From NCBI GenBank assembly GCA_947427035.1, contig CANEGK010000022.1, forward strand, positions 1-38,845: 38,845 nucleotides of DNA, in the 5' to 3' direction. Below, one piece after another: positions 30,769-38,844 of this stretch (position 1 is the stretch's first letter; every line of letters begins with the position of its first letter). The DNA comes from an uncultured Clostridium sp. (GTDB taxonomy: Bacteria > Bacillota > Clostridia > Oscillospirales > Butyricicoccaceae). Below the pieces are notes generated by a model that saw nothing but the letters and a program-made list of their open reading frames with translations, was not told where the DNA came from and made no database searches. The position numbers and the translations under genes were made by a program.

Positions 30769-32265
30769 TTATTTCCAGTTCATAAAGTAGGGCAGCGGCT
30801 GCCCGAACGTGTTGAATTCACCGATATTCAGATCCGATGAGCCTGCGCTGATAATTTTGGCATGGAAAATAGGCGCCATGACGGCGTCGTCAGAAATGAT
30901 TTGAAACAGCTGCGCATACAGTGCGACACGTTCGTCAGAGTCGGTTGTCTGCTGTGCCTGAACGAACAAATCATCCACCGCAGGGTTGCTGTACGGCGCA
31001 TAATTGACAATATCGCCTGTTTTAAACACATATTTCCAGCTGTCTGCATCGGAATCCAAAGACCACATAAACAAACTGATGGTATAGTTGCCGGACGCTA
31101 CGGATTCCATCATGGCATTCTGATCGGTTTGCTCCATTTCAAGATGAATCCCGACCTGTCCCAACTGCTCCTGTACCACCTGAGCGGTTTTGGAATAGCG
31201 ATCGCAGGTTGTAAGTTTAAGGTTCAGGCCATCCGGATACCCCGCAGCTGTCAGCAATTCCTTTGCCTTTTCAGGGTTATATTCGTAGCCTGTGACCTGA
31301 TCGGAATATCCAAAGTATTTCTTATTCAAGACATAGTCGGCAGGGGCCCCAAGCCCTTCCAAAGCGATTTTGACAACCGCTTCCTTATCCAAAGCACAAT
31401 TTACCGCCCGGCGGGCTTCCAGGCTGTTAAAAGGCTCTGCGTTGATATTCATTGTCAGATGGGTCAGCTCCCGGCTGTCATATTCAATAACTTGCAGCTC
31501 TTTGTTTGACTTCAGGCTGCTATAAGAGATTTCAGGAACGCTGAACAGGTAATCCACCGTACCCGCTTCCAGCGAAACCAGGGCTGTATTGGGATCTGCG
31601 ACAATTTTATACACAATTGTTTTAAGCGCCGCCGGCCCCCGATGGTAATCTTCAAAGCGCTCAAAGGTCACCCTTTGCCCCAATTCATAGCTGACAAACT
31701 TAAACGGCCCTGTTCCGACAGGGTTCAGGCCGTAATTGTCGCCGCCGTCATTGACCGCCTTTTCACTGTGAATCATCGCGCCGGCCACATTGCTCAGAAA
31801 CGGTGCAAAAGGGCTCGCCAAAGTCACTTTGACGGTATATTCGTCAACCGCTTCAACGCTTTCAAACAGTGCGCCGAAGCTGGCTGTAAAAGGGGATTCT
31901 TTGGCATAATTATAACTGAACACCACGTCGCTGGCCTTCAATTCTTCGCCATTATGGAACTTGACGCCCTGCTTCAAATGAAAAATGTACGTTAATCCGC
32001 CGTCTTCAATCGTCCAGCTTTCAGCAAGCCCTGGCTCGATGGTACCATCGCTCTTGAGCGCTGTCAACCCTTCATAGACACAACCCGTGTACATAATATA
32101 GTCCGTATCGGACGAAGTCTGTCCGGGATCCAGGCTCATAATATCATTTCCGATGACAAAGGTAATGGTGTCTTTTGCGCTGTCCCCACCATTTTTGCAG
32201 GCCGGCAAAACCAATATTATGCAGAGAACCAAACATAAAAGCACAAACAGCCTCCGTTTTTTCAT
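30769..32265 (-). CDS. Peptide/dipeptide-type ABC transporter substrate-binding lipoprotein (SBP family 5)
   Basis: This 498-residue lipoprotein captures the ligand for the importer encoded upstream. The signal peptide MKKRRLFVLLCLVLCIILV ends in the lipobox LPAC. The mature protein has the family 5 signature near residue 45 (DIMSLDPGQTSSDTDYIMYTGCVYEGLTAL), followed by GLAESWTIEDGGLTYIFHLKQGVKFHNGEELKASDV. GGAGG lies about 8 bp before the ATG at 32265. It is placed after the ATPase genes and before the hydantoinase, whereas in most opp/dpp operons it comes first. Family 5 proteins bind peptides, nickel, sugars or many small amides, so the class gives little on specificity. Confidence 0.93.
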   Translation of the reverse strand: MKKRRLFVLLCLVLCIILVLPACKNGGDSAKDTITFVIGNDIMSLDPGQTSSDTDYIMYTGCVYEGLTALKSDGTIEPGLAESWTIEDGGLTYIFHLKQGVKFHNGEELKASDVVFSYNYAKESPFTASFGALFESVEAVDEYTVKVTLASPFAPFLSNVAGAMIHSEKAVNDGGDNYGLNPVGTGPFKFVSYELGQRVTFERFEDYHRGPAALKTIVYKIVADPNTALVSLEAGTVDYLFSVPEISYSSLKSNKELQVIEYDSRELTHLTMNINAEPFNSLEARRAVNCALDKEAVVKIALEGLGAPADYVLNKKYFGYSDQVTGYEYNPEKAKELLTAAGYPDGLNLKLTTCDRYSKTAQVVQEQLGQVGIHLEMEQTDQNAMMESVASGNYTISLFMWSLDSDADSWKYVFKTGDIVNYAPYSNPAVDDLFVQAQQTTDSDERVALYAQLFQIISDDAVMAPIFHAKIISAGSSDLNIGEFNTFGQPLPYFMNWK

Positions 32266-32339
32266 CGATTTTTCCTCCATTTTAAATAAAGTGTTGATAT
32301 CCTGATATTCGCCATTTGATCAGCAAGGCCAGGCAGAGT

Positions 32340-33302
32340 CTATCGCGCTGCATGTGACACCTGAGCGCAAAGGACAAAATGATCTTTGGCAATCTCGTTA
32401 AAAGCAAGCTCGCCCTGTGTACAGGATGGACGCGCAAGGGGACAGCGGGGGGCAAAGCGGCATCCCGGCTTAGGATCTATGGGGCTTGTCACTTCACCGT
32501 GTAAAATCTGGTGCCGTTTTCCATATTGCGACGACGCGGGAATGGGAATCGCCGCCAGCAGTGCCTGTGTATACGGATGTAACGGGCGGGCGAACAGCTC
32601 TTCGCTGGAGCAAAGTTCGACGCATTGCCCAAGGTACATAACCGCAATATGATTGGAGATGTGCTTTACAACGCTGAGATCATGCGTGATAAATAAATAG
32701 GTTAGCCCCATATCCCGCTGCAAATCCATGAGCAGATTAAGAATCTGCGCCTGGATGGAAACATCCAAAGCGGATACCGGCTCGTCACAGACGATAAACT
32801 TCGGGTTTACAGAGAGCGCGCGGGCAACGCCGATCCTTTGCCGGCGCCCGCCGTCCAGCTCATGAGGGTACGCGTTGATCAGCCGCCTGGAAAGCCCGAC
32901 GGTATCCATGAGCGCCGTGATTTTTTTACTTAGCTGTGCAGCCGTACCCGCCTGCCGCATAATCAGCAAGGGTTCCGCTATGATCTGGCTGACCGTCATT
33001 CTGGGGTTCAGGCTGGAATACGGGTCTTGAAAGATGATTTGCATCCGGCTGCGCAGCCCCCGCAGCTCCTTTTTCCCGTATTTCAGGATGTTCGCGCCTT
33101 CAAAAAAGATTTCGCCCCCTGTAGGTTCTGTCAGACGGAGGATTGTGCGGCCGAGGGTGGATTTCCCACAGCCCGATTCGCCGACAACCCCCAGGGTTTC
33201 GCCGCGGGATATGCTTAAGTCGACATTATCAACTGCGTGCAAAAGGCCTTTTGAGGTTTTAAAATATTTCTTCAGGTTTGTCGCTTTTAAAATAGTTTCC
33301 AC
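32340..33302 (-). CDS. Oligopeptide/dipeptide ABC transporter ATP-binding protein (OppF/DppF-like)
   Basis: This 320-residue ATPase has Walker [10 protein letters not shown], the Q-loop [13 protein letters not shown], Walker [13 protein letters not shown] and the switch His in FITHDLSVV. The C-terminal oligopeptide-ABC extension contains [14 protein letters not shown], a cysteine set that in related proteins can hold an Fe-S cluster. The signature is LDGGRRQR rather than LSGGQ(R/K)QR, so the central Ser that contacts ATP across the dimer is Asp. The partner OppD has a regular motif. The GTG start at 33302 follows a GAGGGGGG site and lies 17 bp after oppD ends; a longer frame to 33440 is rejected. 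Confidence 0.92.
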   Translation of the reverse strand: METILKATNLKKYFKTSKGLLHAVDNVDLSISRGETLGVVGESGCGKSTLGRTILRLTEPTGGEIFFEGANILKYGKKELRGLRSRMQIIFQDPYSSLNPRMTVSQIIAEPLLIMRQAGTAAQLSKKITALMDTVGLSRRLINAYPHELDGGRRQRIGVARALSVNPKFIVCDEPVSALDVSIQAQILNLLMDLQRDMGLTYLFITHDLSVVKHISNHIAVMYLGQCVELCSSEELFARPLHPYTQALLAAIPIPASSQYGKRHQILHGEVTSPIDPKPGCRFAPRCPLARPSCTQGELAFNEIAKDHFVLCAQVSHAAR

Positions 33303-33319
33303 AAAACGGCCCCCCCTCG

Positions 33320-34294
33320 CTACCCGTCGTGCCGGTTTAACAGATGACATCTGATCATATGCCCATCCAGCATAACAGGCGCCGGCTTTTCTTTTTTGCA
33401 TACATCCATGCATTGCCTGCATCGCGGATGGAACCTGCATCCGTCCGGTAAGTTATCGGCATCCGGCATCAGCCCTCCGATGACGCTCAGCCGTTCGCTT
33501 TTCGAATCGAGGCTGGGGATCGATGCAAAGAGCCCCTGGGTATATGGGTGGTGCGGCGGGTGATCAAAGACGTCAGTCAGTGTGCCATACTCGATAATTT
33601 CACCTGCATAAATAATGGCAACCTTTTCACACATTTGCGCCACGACCCCCAGATCATGGGTGATAAGAATGATCGCCGTATTGAGCTTTTCACGCAGCTC
33701 GTTCATCATTGCCAGAACCTGCGCCTGGATCGTGACGTCAAGCGCCGTTGTTGGCTCGTCTGCCAGCAACAAGTCCGGCTGACAGGCTATTGCAATGGCA
33801 ATGATAATGCGCTGCTTCATCCCGCCGGAAAACTGGTGTGGGTAATCTGTGCAGCGATCTGACGATATACCCACCATTTCAAGGATTTCCCTTGTCCTTT
33901 TTTCGAGCTCGCTTTTACTCATTTCGGGGTGATGCAGGCGCAGCACTTCGCTGATTTGCTCCCCTACCGGCAGGACGGGATTGAGGCTTGTCATGGGATC
34001 CTGAAAAACCATGCTGATTCGGCTTCCCCGCAGCCTGCGCAGTCCTGCTTCGCCCAGCTGCATCAAATCGGTTCCGTCAAAGATCGCTTTCCCTCGGGTC
34101 ACCCTGCCAATGCCTTTGGGAAGCAGGCCCATGATGCTCAGCGCCAGGGTTGTTTTGCCCGCCCCGGTCTCGCCGACAAGCCCCAGGCTTTCGCCCGGTT
34201 TTATTGTCAAATCAATGCCGTTTACTGCTTTAAAAACGCCCTCATCGGTTTCATATTCCACCCACAAATCCTGAATCGTCAATAAGTCAGACAC
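33320..34294 (-). CDS. Oligopeptide/dipeptide ABC transporter ATP-binding protein (OppD/DppD-like)
   Basis: This 324-residue ATPase has Walker [10 protein letters not shown], the Q-loop [12 protein letters not shown], signature FSGGMKQR, Walker [13 protein letters not shown] and switch His LITHDLGVV. The C-terminal oligopeptide-type extension has [14 protein letters not shown], with closely spaced cysteines able to bind a metal cluster. The start is GTG at 34294 with GAGGTGA upstream, and the gap to the oppC stop is 9 bp. It forms a heterodimer with the following OppF-like protein. Confidence 0.94.
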   Translation of the reverse strand: MSDLLTIQDLWVEYETDEGVFKAVNGIDLTIKPGESLGLVGETGAGKTTLALSIMGLLPKGIGRVTRGKAIFDGTDLMQLGEAGLRRLRGSRISMVFQDPMTSLNPVLPVGEQISEVLRLHHPEMSKSELEKRTREILEMVGISSDRCTDYPHQFSGGMKQRIIIAIAIACQPDLLLADEPTTALDVTIQAQVLAMMNELREKLNTAIILITHDLGVVAQMCEKVAIIYAGEIIEYGTLTDVFDHPPHHPYTQGLFASIPSLDSKSERLSVIGGLMPDADNLPDGCRFHPRCRQCMDVCKKEKPAPVMLDGHMIRCHLLNRHDG

Positions 34295-34303
34295 AGCGTC
34301 ACC

Positions 34304-35176
34304 TCAATTCTTTAGACGGGGATCCAGCGCATCCCTCAGGCCGTCGCCAATTAAATTGAGCGAAAGCGCCGTCAAGACAATTGCCATGCCGGGAATGATG
34401 ACCATGTGCGGTGCGTAGCGGATGTATTCCCTTGCCTCTGCCAGCATAGATCCCCATTCCGGGGCGGGCGGCTGTACTCCCATACCGATAAAGCTGAGGC
34501 TGGCTGCCGTCATAATCAGGCTGGCAACGGACATGGTGCCCTGCACCAAAATGGGGCCTATAGCGTTGGGTATGATATATCGCGCCAAGATCCTGAAGTC
34601 TGTCGCTCCGCAGGCCCGGGCTGCCTCAATGAATTCCTGCCCAATAACGGGGAGCATCGCCGAGCGGATTACGCGTGTGAATCCGGGGACAATAGCAATT
34701 GTGATGGCAGTCAGAAGGTTAATCATGCTGGCGCCCAACGCAAACACTATCGTGAGCGCCAACAATATGCTTGGGATACAGGCGATCATATCCAGCAGGC
34801 GCATGATGGTATTATCCACGACTCCGCTGTAATAAGCCGCCAGGCCGCCCAAAATACACCCCAAAAGCAAAGCAATCAGCGTGCTGGAAATGCCGATGGC
34901 CAGCGAATTCCGGGCGCCGTGGATAATTCGCGCAAACATATCGCGCCCATAGTTATCGGTTCCGAAAATATGCTCTGCCGACGGAGGAGACATCCGCTCT
35001 TCTTCATTTTGCGTGATCGCCAGCTGCTGGTAATCGGCCAGTACATCGGCGAAAATTGCACACAAAGCGATCATCAGAAAAATAACCAACCCCACACTGG
35101 CAATTTTGTTGCGCCGGAACCGGTTCCAAACGCTGCGGGCCTGGCTTTTTTTCTTATACACAACCTCGGTTTCCAT
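34304..35176 (-). CDS. Oligopeptide/dipeptide ABC transporter permease (OppC/DppC-like)
   Basis: This 290-residue inner-membrane permease has a cytoplasmic N-terminus with the OppC_N segment (RSVWNRFRRNKIASVGLVIFLMIAL), then a periplasmic-type loop with HIFGTDNYGRDMFARIIHGARNSL, and five further membrane spans. The EAA loop reads EAARACGATDFRILARYIIPNAIGPIL. AAGGAGCG precedes the ATG at 35176. It starts 13 bp after oppB ends. Confidence 0.94.
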   Translation of the reverse strand: METEVVYKKKSQARSVWNRFRRNKIASVGLVIFLMIALCAIFADVLADYQQLAITQNEEERMSPPSAEHIFGTDNYGRDMFARIIHGARNSLAIGISSTLIALLLGCILGGLAAYYSGVVDNTIMRLLDMIACIPSILLALTIVFALGASMINLLTAITIAIVPGFTRVIRSAMLPVIGQEFIEAARACGATDFRILARYIIPNAIGPILVQGTMSVASLIMTAASLSFIGMGVQPPAPEWGSMLAEAREYIRYAPHMVIIPGMAIVLTALSLNLIGDGLRDALDPRLKN

Positions 35177-35189
35177 TGGGCGCTCCTTT

Positions 35190-36119
35190 CTATGCTTTAT
35201 ATCTTGCCTTGATGCGCGGGTCAATAAACGCGTACAGAAGATCCACAAGCAGCATGATAAATACAAACAGGACTGCAAGGAAAATAATGGATGCCATTAC
35301 CTGCGGCATATCCTTGCTTTTGATTGCTGTAACCGTTAACATTCCCAATCCGGGAACGCTGAAAACGGTTTCAACAACAATGGAGCCTCCAAGCAGGTAT
35401 CCGAACTGGCTGCCTACCACGGTAATAACCGGCAGCAGGGCATTCTTCAATGCATGTTTCCAAATGATAGTTTTCTCGCTTGCGCCTTTCGCTCTTGCCG
35501 TCCGTATGTAATCCTGACGGATCGTCTCCAGCATCGTTGTCCGGGTCAGGCGGAGAATGGCTGCTGAAGAAGGGAGCGCCAAAGCCAGCGTGGGCATGAT
35601 ATAGCCCAGCGGACTGTCGATACCGTCCGGCGGCAGCAGCCTGTATTTAAGGGATAGCAGCAGCATCAGCATCAGGCCCAGCCAAAAATCCGGGACAGAT
35701 GAAACAAACATTGCGGAAACAGTCGCCGCTGTATCAAGTTTTGAATATTGACGCACCGCAGAAAGGATTCCCAGCGGTATTCCGATTACCGTCGAAGCAA
35801 GGACGGCTAAAATAGCCAAAGTAAGCGTTGTCGGAAAACGCGGGATGATTTCATAAAAAACCGGTTGCCCGGTTCGGTACGATTCACCAAAATTTCCACT
35901 GAGCGCATTGTGCATATAGGCCAAATAGCGGGTAAAAAAGGGGTCATTATAACCAAGTTCTTCGTTTTTTCGGTCCACTGCTTCCTGTGGCGCCAAAGGC
36001 CCCAATAAGAGTCGCCCCGGATCGCCCGGCGTCAAATCCAAAATAAAAAACACAATAAACGTGACGCCTAAAATAATAGGGATCAGCAGCAACAGCCGCC
36101 GTATAACATAAGAATACAT
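35190..36119 (-). CDS. Oligopeptide/dipeptide ABC transporter permease (OppB/DppB-like)
   Basis: This 309-residue permease starts with the usual MYSYVIRRLLLLIPIILGVTFIVFF span and DLTPGDPGRLLLG. The EAA-type loop is RTARAKGASEKTIIWKHALKNALLPVI, and the terminal LDLLYAFIDPRIKY-type end is present as VDLLYAFIDPRIKAR. GGGGGAG lies about 8 bp before the ATG at 36119. It is the first gene of the six-gene minus-strand operon, preceded by a long leader and the LysR operator. Confidence 0.94.
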   Translation of the reverse strand: MYSYVIRRLLLLIPIILGVTFIVFFILDLTPGDPGRLLLGPLAPQEAVDRKNEELGYNDPFFTRYLAYMHNALSGNFGESYRTGQPVFYEIIPRFPTTLTLAILAVLASTVIGIPLGILSAVRQYSKLDTAATVSAMFVSSVPDFWLGLMLMLLLSLKYRLLPPDGIDSPLGYIMPTLALALPSSAAILRLTRTTMLETIRQDYIRTARAKGASEKTIIWKHALKNALLPVITVVGSQFGYLLGGSIVVETVFSVPGLGMLTVTAIKSKDMPQVMASIIFLAVLFVFIMLLVDLLYAFIDPRIKARYKA

Positions 36120-36342
36120 ATTTCATCTCCCCCTATTCAGTTCCCTCTGCGGAAAACGGCACTTCTGCGGCTTTGCCCAGCAGAGATGTGCAAAATGTTT
36201 GACAGACAGCTTTTCTGAAAAGAGCTTCCTGTCCCGTTTGCCGATCAGTATCTGATTGCTTCATCAGCCAGTTTCCATTTTGCCGGGCAGAACGCCTGAA
36301 CCATATCGCGGGCAACAGATCTGATCTTGTATTCAAAGATAA

Positions 36343-36371
36343 AGCATAGTAAAATATAGTCGAGGTTATAT
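36343..36371 (-). promoter_or_regulatory. Possible activator-dependent promoter of the opp operon
   Basis: TATGCT (36343-36348) is 17 bp from ATATAA, a poor -35 box, on the minus strand. The operator at 36373-36395 abuts that -35 position. A weak -35 with an adjoining operator is what a LysR-activated promoter usually shows. Confidence 0.4.
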
Positions 36372-36372
36372 C

Positions 36373-36395
36373 GTTCTATCGGTATCCTATAGAAC
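36373..36395. promoter_or_regulatory. Inverted repeat, likely LysR operator
   Basis: GTTCTAT and ATAGAAC form a perfect 7-bp inverted repeat separated by 9 bp. The repeat contains T-N11-A arrangements, the general LysR-type binding pattern. It lies between a LysR gene and the divergent operon it most probably controls. Confidence 0.7.
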
Positions 36396-36550
36396 CGGCA
36401 ATTTTACGGTTTAATTTTATAAATTTATAATTTATTTTCGCGCCGCGCTTTGCCCTGCCCTTATAAGTATTATAACATTTTTACTCAGAGCGGCTTCCTT
36501 TACTTTCTGCACAGGTTATGAAAATAAAAGAGAACTGGAGCAAGAGCGTC

Positions 36551-37489
36551 ATGAATTTTGATCAAATGAAACAGATTATAGAAATCTACCATTGCGGCTC
36601 CATCAACCGTGCCGCTCAAAATCTTTTTATGACGCAGTCGTCGCTCAGCAAGTCTATCGGGGCGCTGGAAAAAGAATTGGGCAAGAAGATTTTGGTTCGC
36701 ACATACACAGGGACTTCTTTAACCCCTTTTGGCGAAGAAATCTTACGCTATGCACAGGACATGCTGCGTTCAGCCGAAGCCATTCGGCTGCTGGCGCGTG
36801 AAAACACTTTAAAAAGGCAGCTGAGCCTTCGGGTTTCGGCCGCCCGTCTTCGTTTTTCTTCTTATGCGTTTTTACAGGTTGCCTGCCGCCATATTCATGA
36901 GTCAATCCGGGTTCACCATATACAGGACAGCATATCCGGAGTGGTATTTGACGTCATGAATGAAGAATCAGAAGTCGGCCTGATCTATGCAAGCAATCAC
37001 TGTCTCCGCAAAGTCATCAAGGTTCTTCACAACAGCGGGCTTGTGTACACCCCTGTGCAACGGTTTTCTCCGATTTTGCTGCTTCCCGAAGACCATCCGC
37101 TTTGCACGTTCCACGGGAATATTACGGTTGAAACATTGCGACGCTTTGTGCTGCGCGTACCTGCCGAAGAAATAGATGTTTTCCATAACATGCACCACGA
37201 AGTCGCAGAGATGCTGGGAATCCAGAAGGTCATAGAAGAAGAAGTGGACGGAACGTACCCTGCCAGCGACCCTGCATCCTTATCTTTGGCGCCCTGCAGC
37301 GGTATATATGAGCGAATCGGGCTTGAGGTTTCGCGCGCTATACAGATGCGCCAAATTTCTCTTCCGCCGCTTCCGTTTGAATTTGAAGTCGGCTGGATTA
37401 TGCAGAGCAAAAACCAGCTGTCCCTTATGGCCCGCGAATATATCAAAGAAATTATTTTGCTCTGCACCGGTCAGGCAGACATAGGCTAG
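36551..37489 (+). CDS. LysR family transcriptional regulator
   Basis: This 312-residue regulator has the N-terminal winged helix-turn-helix (1-60) with SINRAAQNLFMTQSSLSKSIGALEKELGKKIL, followed by the linker helix and a periplasmic-binding-protein-like effector domain. The ATG at 36551 is preferred because GGAG lies 10 bp upstream; an ATG at 36518 would add 11 residues with only a weak site. Divergent orientation to the opp-hydantoinase operon and the operator between them imply that it controls that operon and its own gene. The effector is probably the transported compound or its product. Confidence 0.93.
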   Translation: MNFDQMKQIIEIYHCGSINRAAQNLFMTQSSLSKSIGALEKELGKKILVRTYTGTSLTPFGEEILRYAQDMLRSAEAIRLLARENTLKRQLSLRVSAARLRFSSYAFLQVACRHIHESIRVHHIQDSISGVVFDVMNEESEVGLIYASNHCLRKVIKVLHNSGLVYTPVQRFSPILLLPEDHPLCTFHGNITVETLRRFVLRVPAEEIDVFHNMHHEVAEMLGIQKVIEEEVDGTYPASDPASLSLAPCSGIYERIGLEVSRAIQMRQISLPPLPFEFEVGWIMQSKNQLSLMAREYIKEIILLCTGQADIG

Positions 37490-37731
37490 CCCCCGCCTTT
37501 TTCCAAGCCGAACGCGGCCGCCTGCCGGCCCCCTGGGCAGCCGCGCGCAGCTTTAGCACTTCGCGGACGCCGGCATAGAATGTAGTGGCCGGCGAAATAT
37601 GGAAAAGCTTATCCTGCGGCGGCGCCGCCAGGCAAAGCGGAGCTTTCCCCGTCTGACGCTCGCCGGCCATTGGTTCAGTGAACCCTCATTCCGCCAAAAA
37701 ACCTGTAGGCGGCAGCAAAGAAGGAAACGAT

Positions 37732-38616
37732 ATGCAGCAAATCCAATGGCAGGATCGGTTTAATATCGGCGTGGAAATCATAGATCAGGCACACCGCGAG
37801 CTCTTTTCCATTGTACAAAAGATGCTGGAGCTTTATGTCGAAAGGCATGAAAATAAATTCGCCTGTGTGGAAGGAATTAAATATTTTAAAGCTTACGCTG
37901 TCAAGCATTTTGCGGAGGAAGAAGCCTATATGCGGGAAATCGGGTACTCCGGTTACCTGGCGCACAAAAGGCATCATGACAGGATGAAGCGGGAGACGCT
38001 CCCTGCCCTGGAGCGGGCGCTTTATTCCTCTGACTTTTCCGGCGAAGCGGTGCAGCGCTTTATCGGCGTCTGCACGGGGTGGCTGACCGGCCACATTATG
38101 ATTGAAGACAAGGCGATTGCCGGAAAGATCCCCTGTGAAGCAGCCGCAATACAGCCGGACGACGAGTTGTCTGTAGTGCGTGCGGTCTTCCTTCACCCTT
38201 TGCAGGAAATGTTTGGGCACCCTATTCAGCTCATTGGCAGGTTTTCTGAAAAAGCTTCTATTTTAGACGCACAATATTATGAGCTGATTTACAGCGCAGG
38301 GCCGGAGCAAAAGCTGCGGTTTGTTCTGATCATCGGGGAACCGCTGCTGCTTCACGCAGCCAGTCTGATGTTCGGGGTGGATTTTTATGCGAAGGATGAA
38401 ATCGTCCGTTTTGCCATGCAGGAAATCGCCCAAAATTTAATGCAGCGGGCTGCGGCCAGCTTTGGAAAGGATCCGGACGAATACCGGCTGGAAAGCGATC
38501 GCTTTTTGGAAAGCGAAGAATATGGCGGGATCTTCGGCGGGCACACACCCCAGCACAGCCTGCTGTTCAGCATAAGGCAGGGCTGCTTCGCCCTGTGTAT
38601 CGACCGCCTTTCGTAA
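37732..38616 (+). CDS. Bacteriohemerythrin domain fused to a CheX-like domain
   Basis: This 294-residue soluble protein has two parts. Residues 1-135 form a hemerythrin domain with the complete di-iron ligand set His21, His59, Glu63, His78, His82, His121 and Asp126 in correct spacing, so it can bind O2 or act as an oxygen, NO or iron sensor. Residues about 145-294 resemble CheX/CheC-type phosphatase domains: a strand block FVLIIGEPLLLHAASLMFG, then helix KDEIVRFAMQEIAQNLM, then a C-terminal beta pair. The catalytic ExxN of CheX reads EIAQ-N here, so phosphatase activity is doubtful. AAGGAA lies about 5 bp before the ATG at 37732. It stands alone. The second-domain call is by pattern only. Confidence 0.8.
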   Translation: MQQIQWQDRFNIGVEIIDQAHRELFSIVQKMLELYVERHENKFACVEGIKYFKAYAVKHFAEEEAYMREIGYSGYLAHKRHHDRMKRETLPALERALYSSDFSGEAVQRFIGVCTGWLTGHIMIEDKAIAGKIPCEAAAIQPDDELSVVRAVFLHPLQEMFGHPIQLIGRFSEKASILDAQYYELIYSAGPEQKLRFVLIIGEPLLLHAASLMFGVDFYAKDEIVRFAMQEIAQNLMQRAAASFGKDPDEYRLESDRFLESEEYGGIFGGHTPQHSLLFSIRQGCFALCIDRLS

Positions 38617-38640
38617 ATCTGCTCCGCATGGTGCGGACAA

Positions 38641-38695
38641 CATCCCCCGGCAGGCCGCCCGTTTTGCGGGGGATGCCGTTACGTCCCTGTTTTTT
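38641..38695 (+). terminator. Possible terminator of the hemerythrin gene
   Basis: CATCCCCCG (38641-38649) pairs perfectly with CGGGGGATG (38667-38675). A run of six T follows 14 nt later (38690-38695), further than usual, so termination here may be partial. Confidence 0.5.
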
Positions 38696-38726
38696 AAAAA
38701 CGGCTCTTTTCTGCGCAAAATAAAGC

Positions 38727-38754
38727 AAAAGCCCGGACAGGAGTCCGGGCTTTT
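38727..38754. terminator. Rho-independent terminator, bidirectional
   Basis: AAAAGCCCGGAC (38727-38738) pairs with GTCCGGGCTTTT (38743-38754) over an AGGA loop. It ends the minus-strand partial gene and can also stop readthrough from the hemerythrin gene. Confidence 0.9.
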
Positions 38755-38790
38755 AAAGAAAGATATAAGTCTATGGATTGCAGAAAGGCC

Positions 38791-38844
38791 TTACAGATTT
38801 TTTGCAGTGCGGATTTGCTCGATGCAGTCGTCGCAGAGCTGAAT
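38791..38844 (-). CDS. C-terminal fragment of the duplicated unknown protein
   Basis: On the minus strand the frame encodes the same 17 residues (IQLCDDCIEQIRTAKNL, stop at 38791-38793) as the fragment at 2-55. The rest of the gene lies beyond the window. The CDDC motif is the only recognisable feature. Confidence 0.5.
   Translation of the reverse strand: MQLCDDCIEQIRTAKNL

Larger units (their letters stand above)
36120..36550. other. Divergent regulatory region between the opp operon and the LysR gene
   Basis: These 431 bp hold an AT-rich core with the LysR-type operator (36373-36395), a perfect palindrome TTATAAATTTATAA (36417-36430) and promoter-like boxes for both directions. About 220 bp of opp leader follow. 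A 67-codon open frame (36133-36336, TTG start) lies in the leader, but it has no ribosome binding site and no recognisable protein features, so I do not call it a gene. Confidence 0.65.

Noticed and set aside
36133..36336. 67-codon minus-strand frame in the opp leader
   Set aside because: It starts at TTG without a ribosome binding site and shows no domain, signal or motif. It ends 13 bp before oppB, which could hint at a leader peptide, but evidence is too thin.
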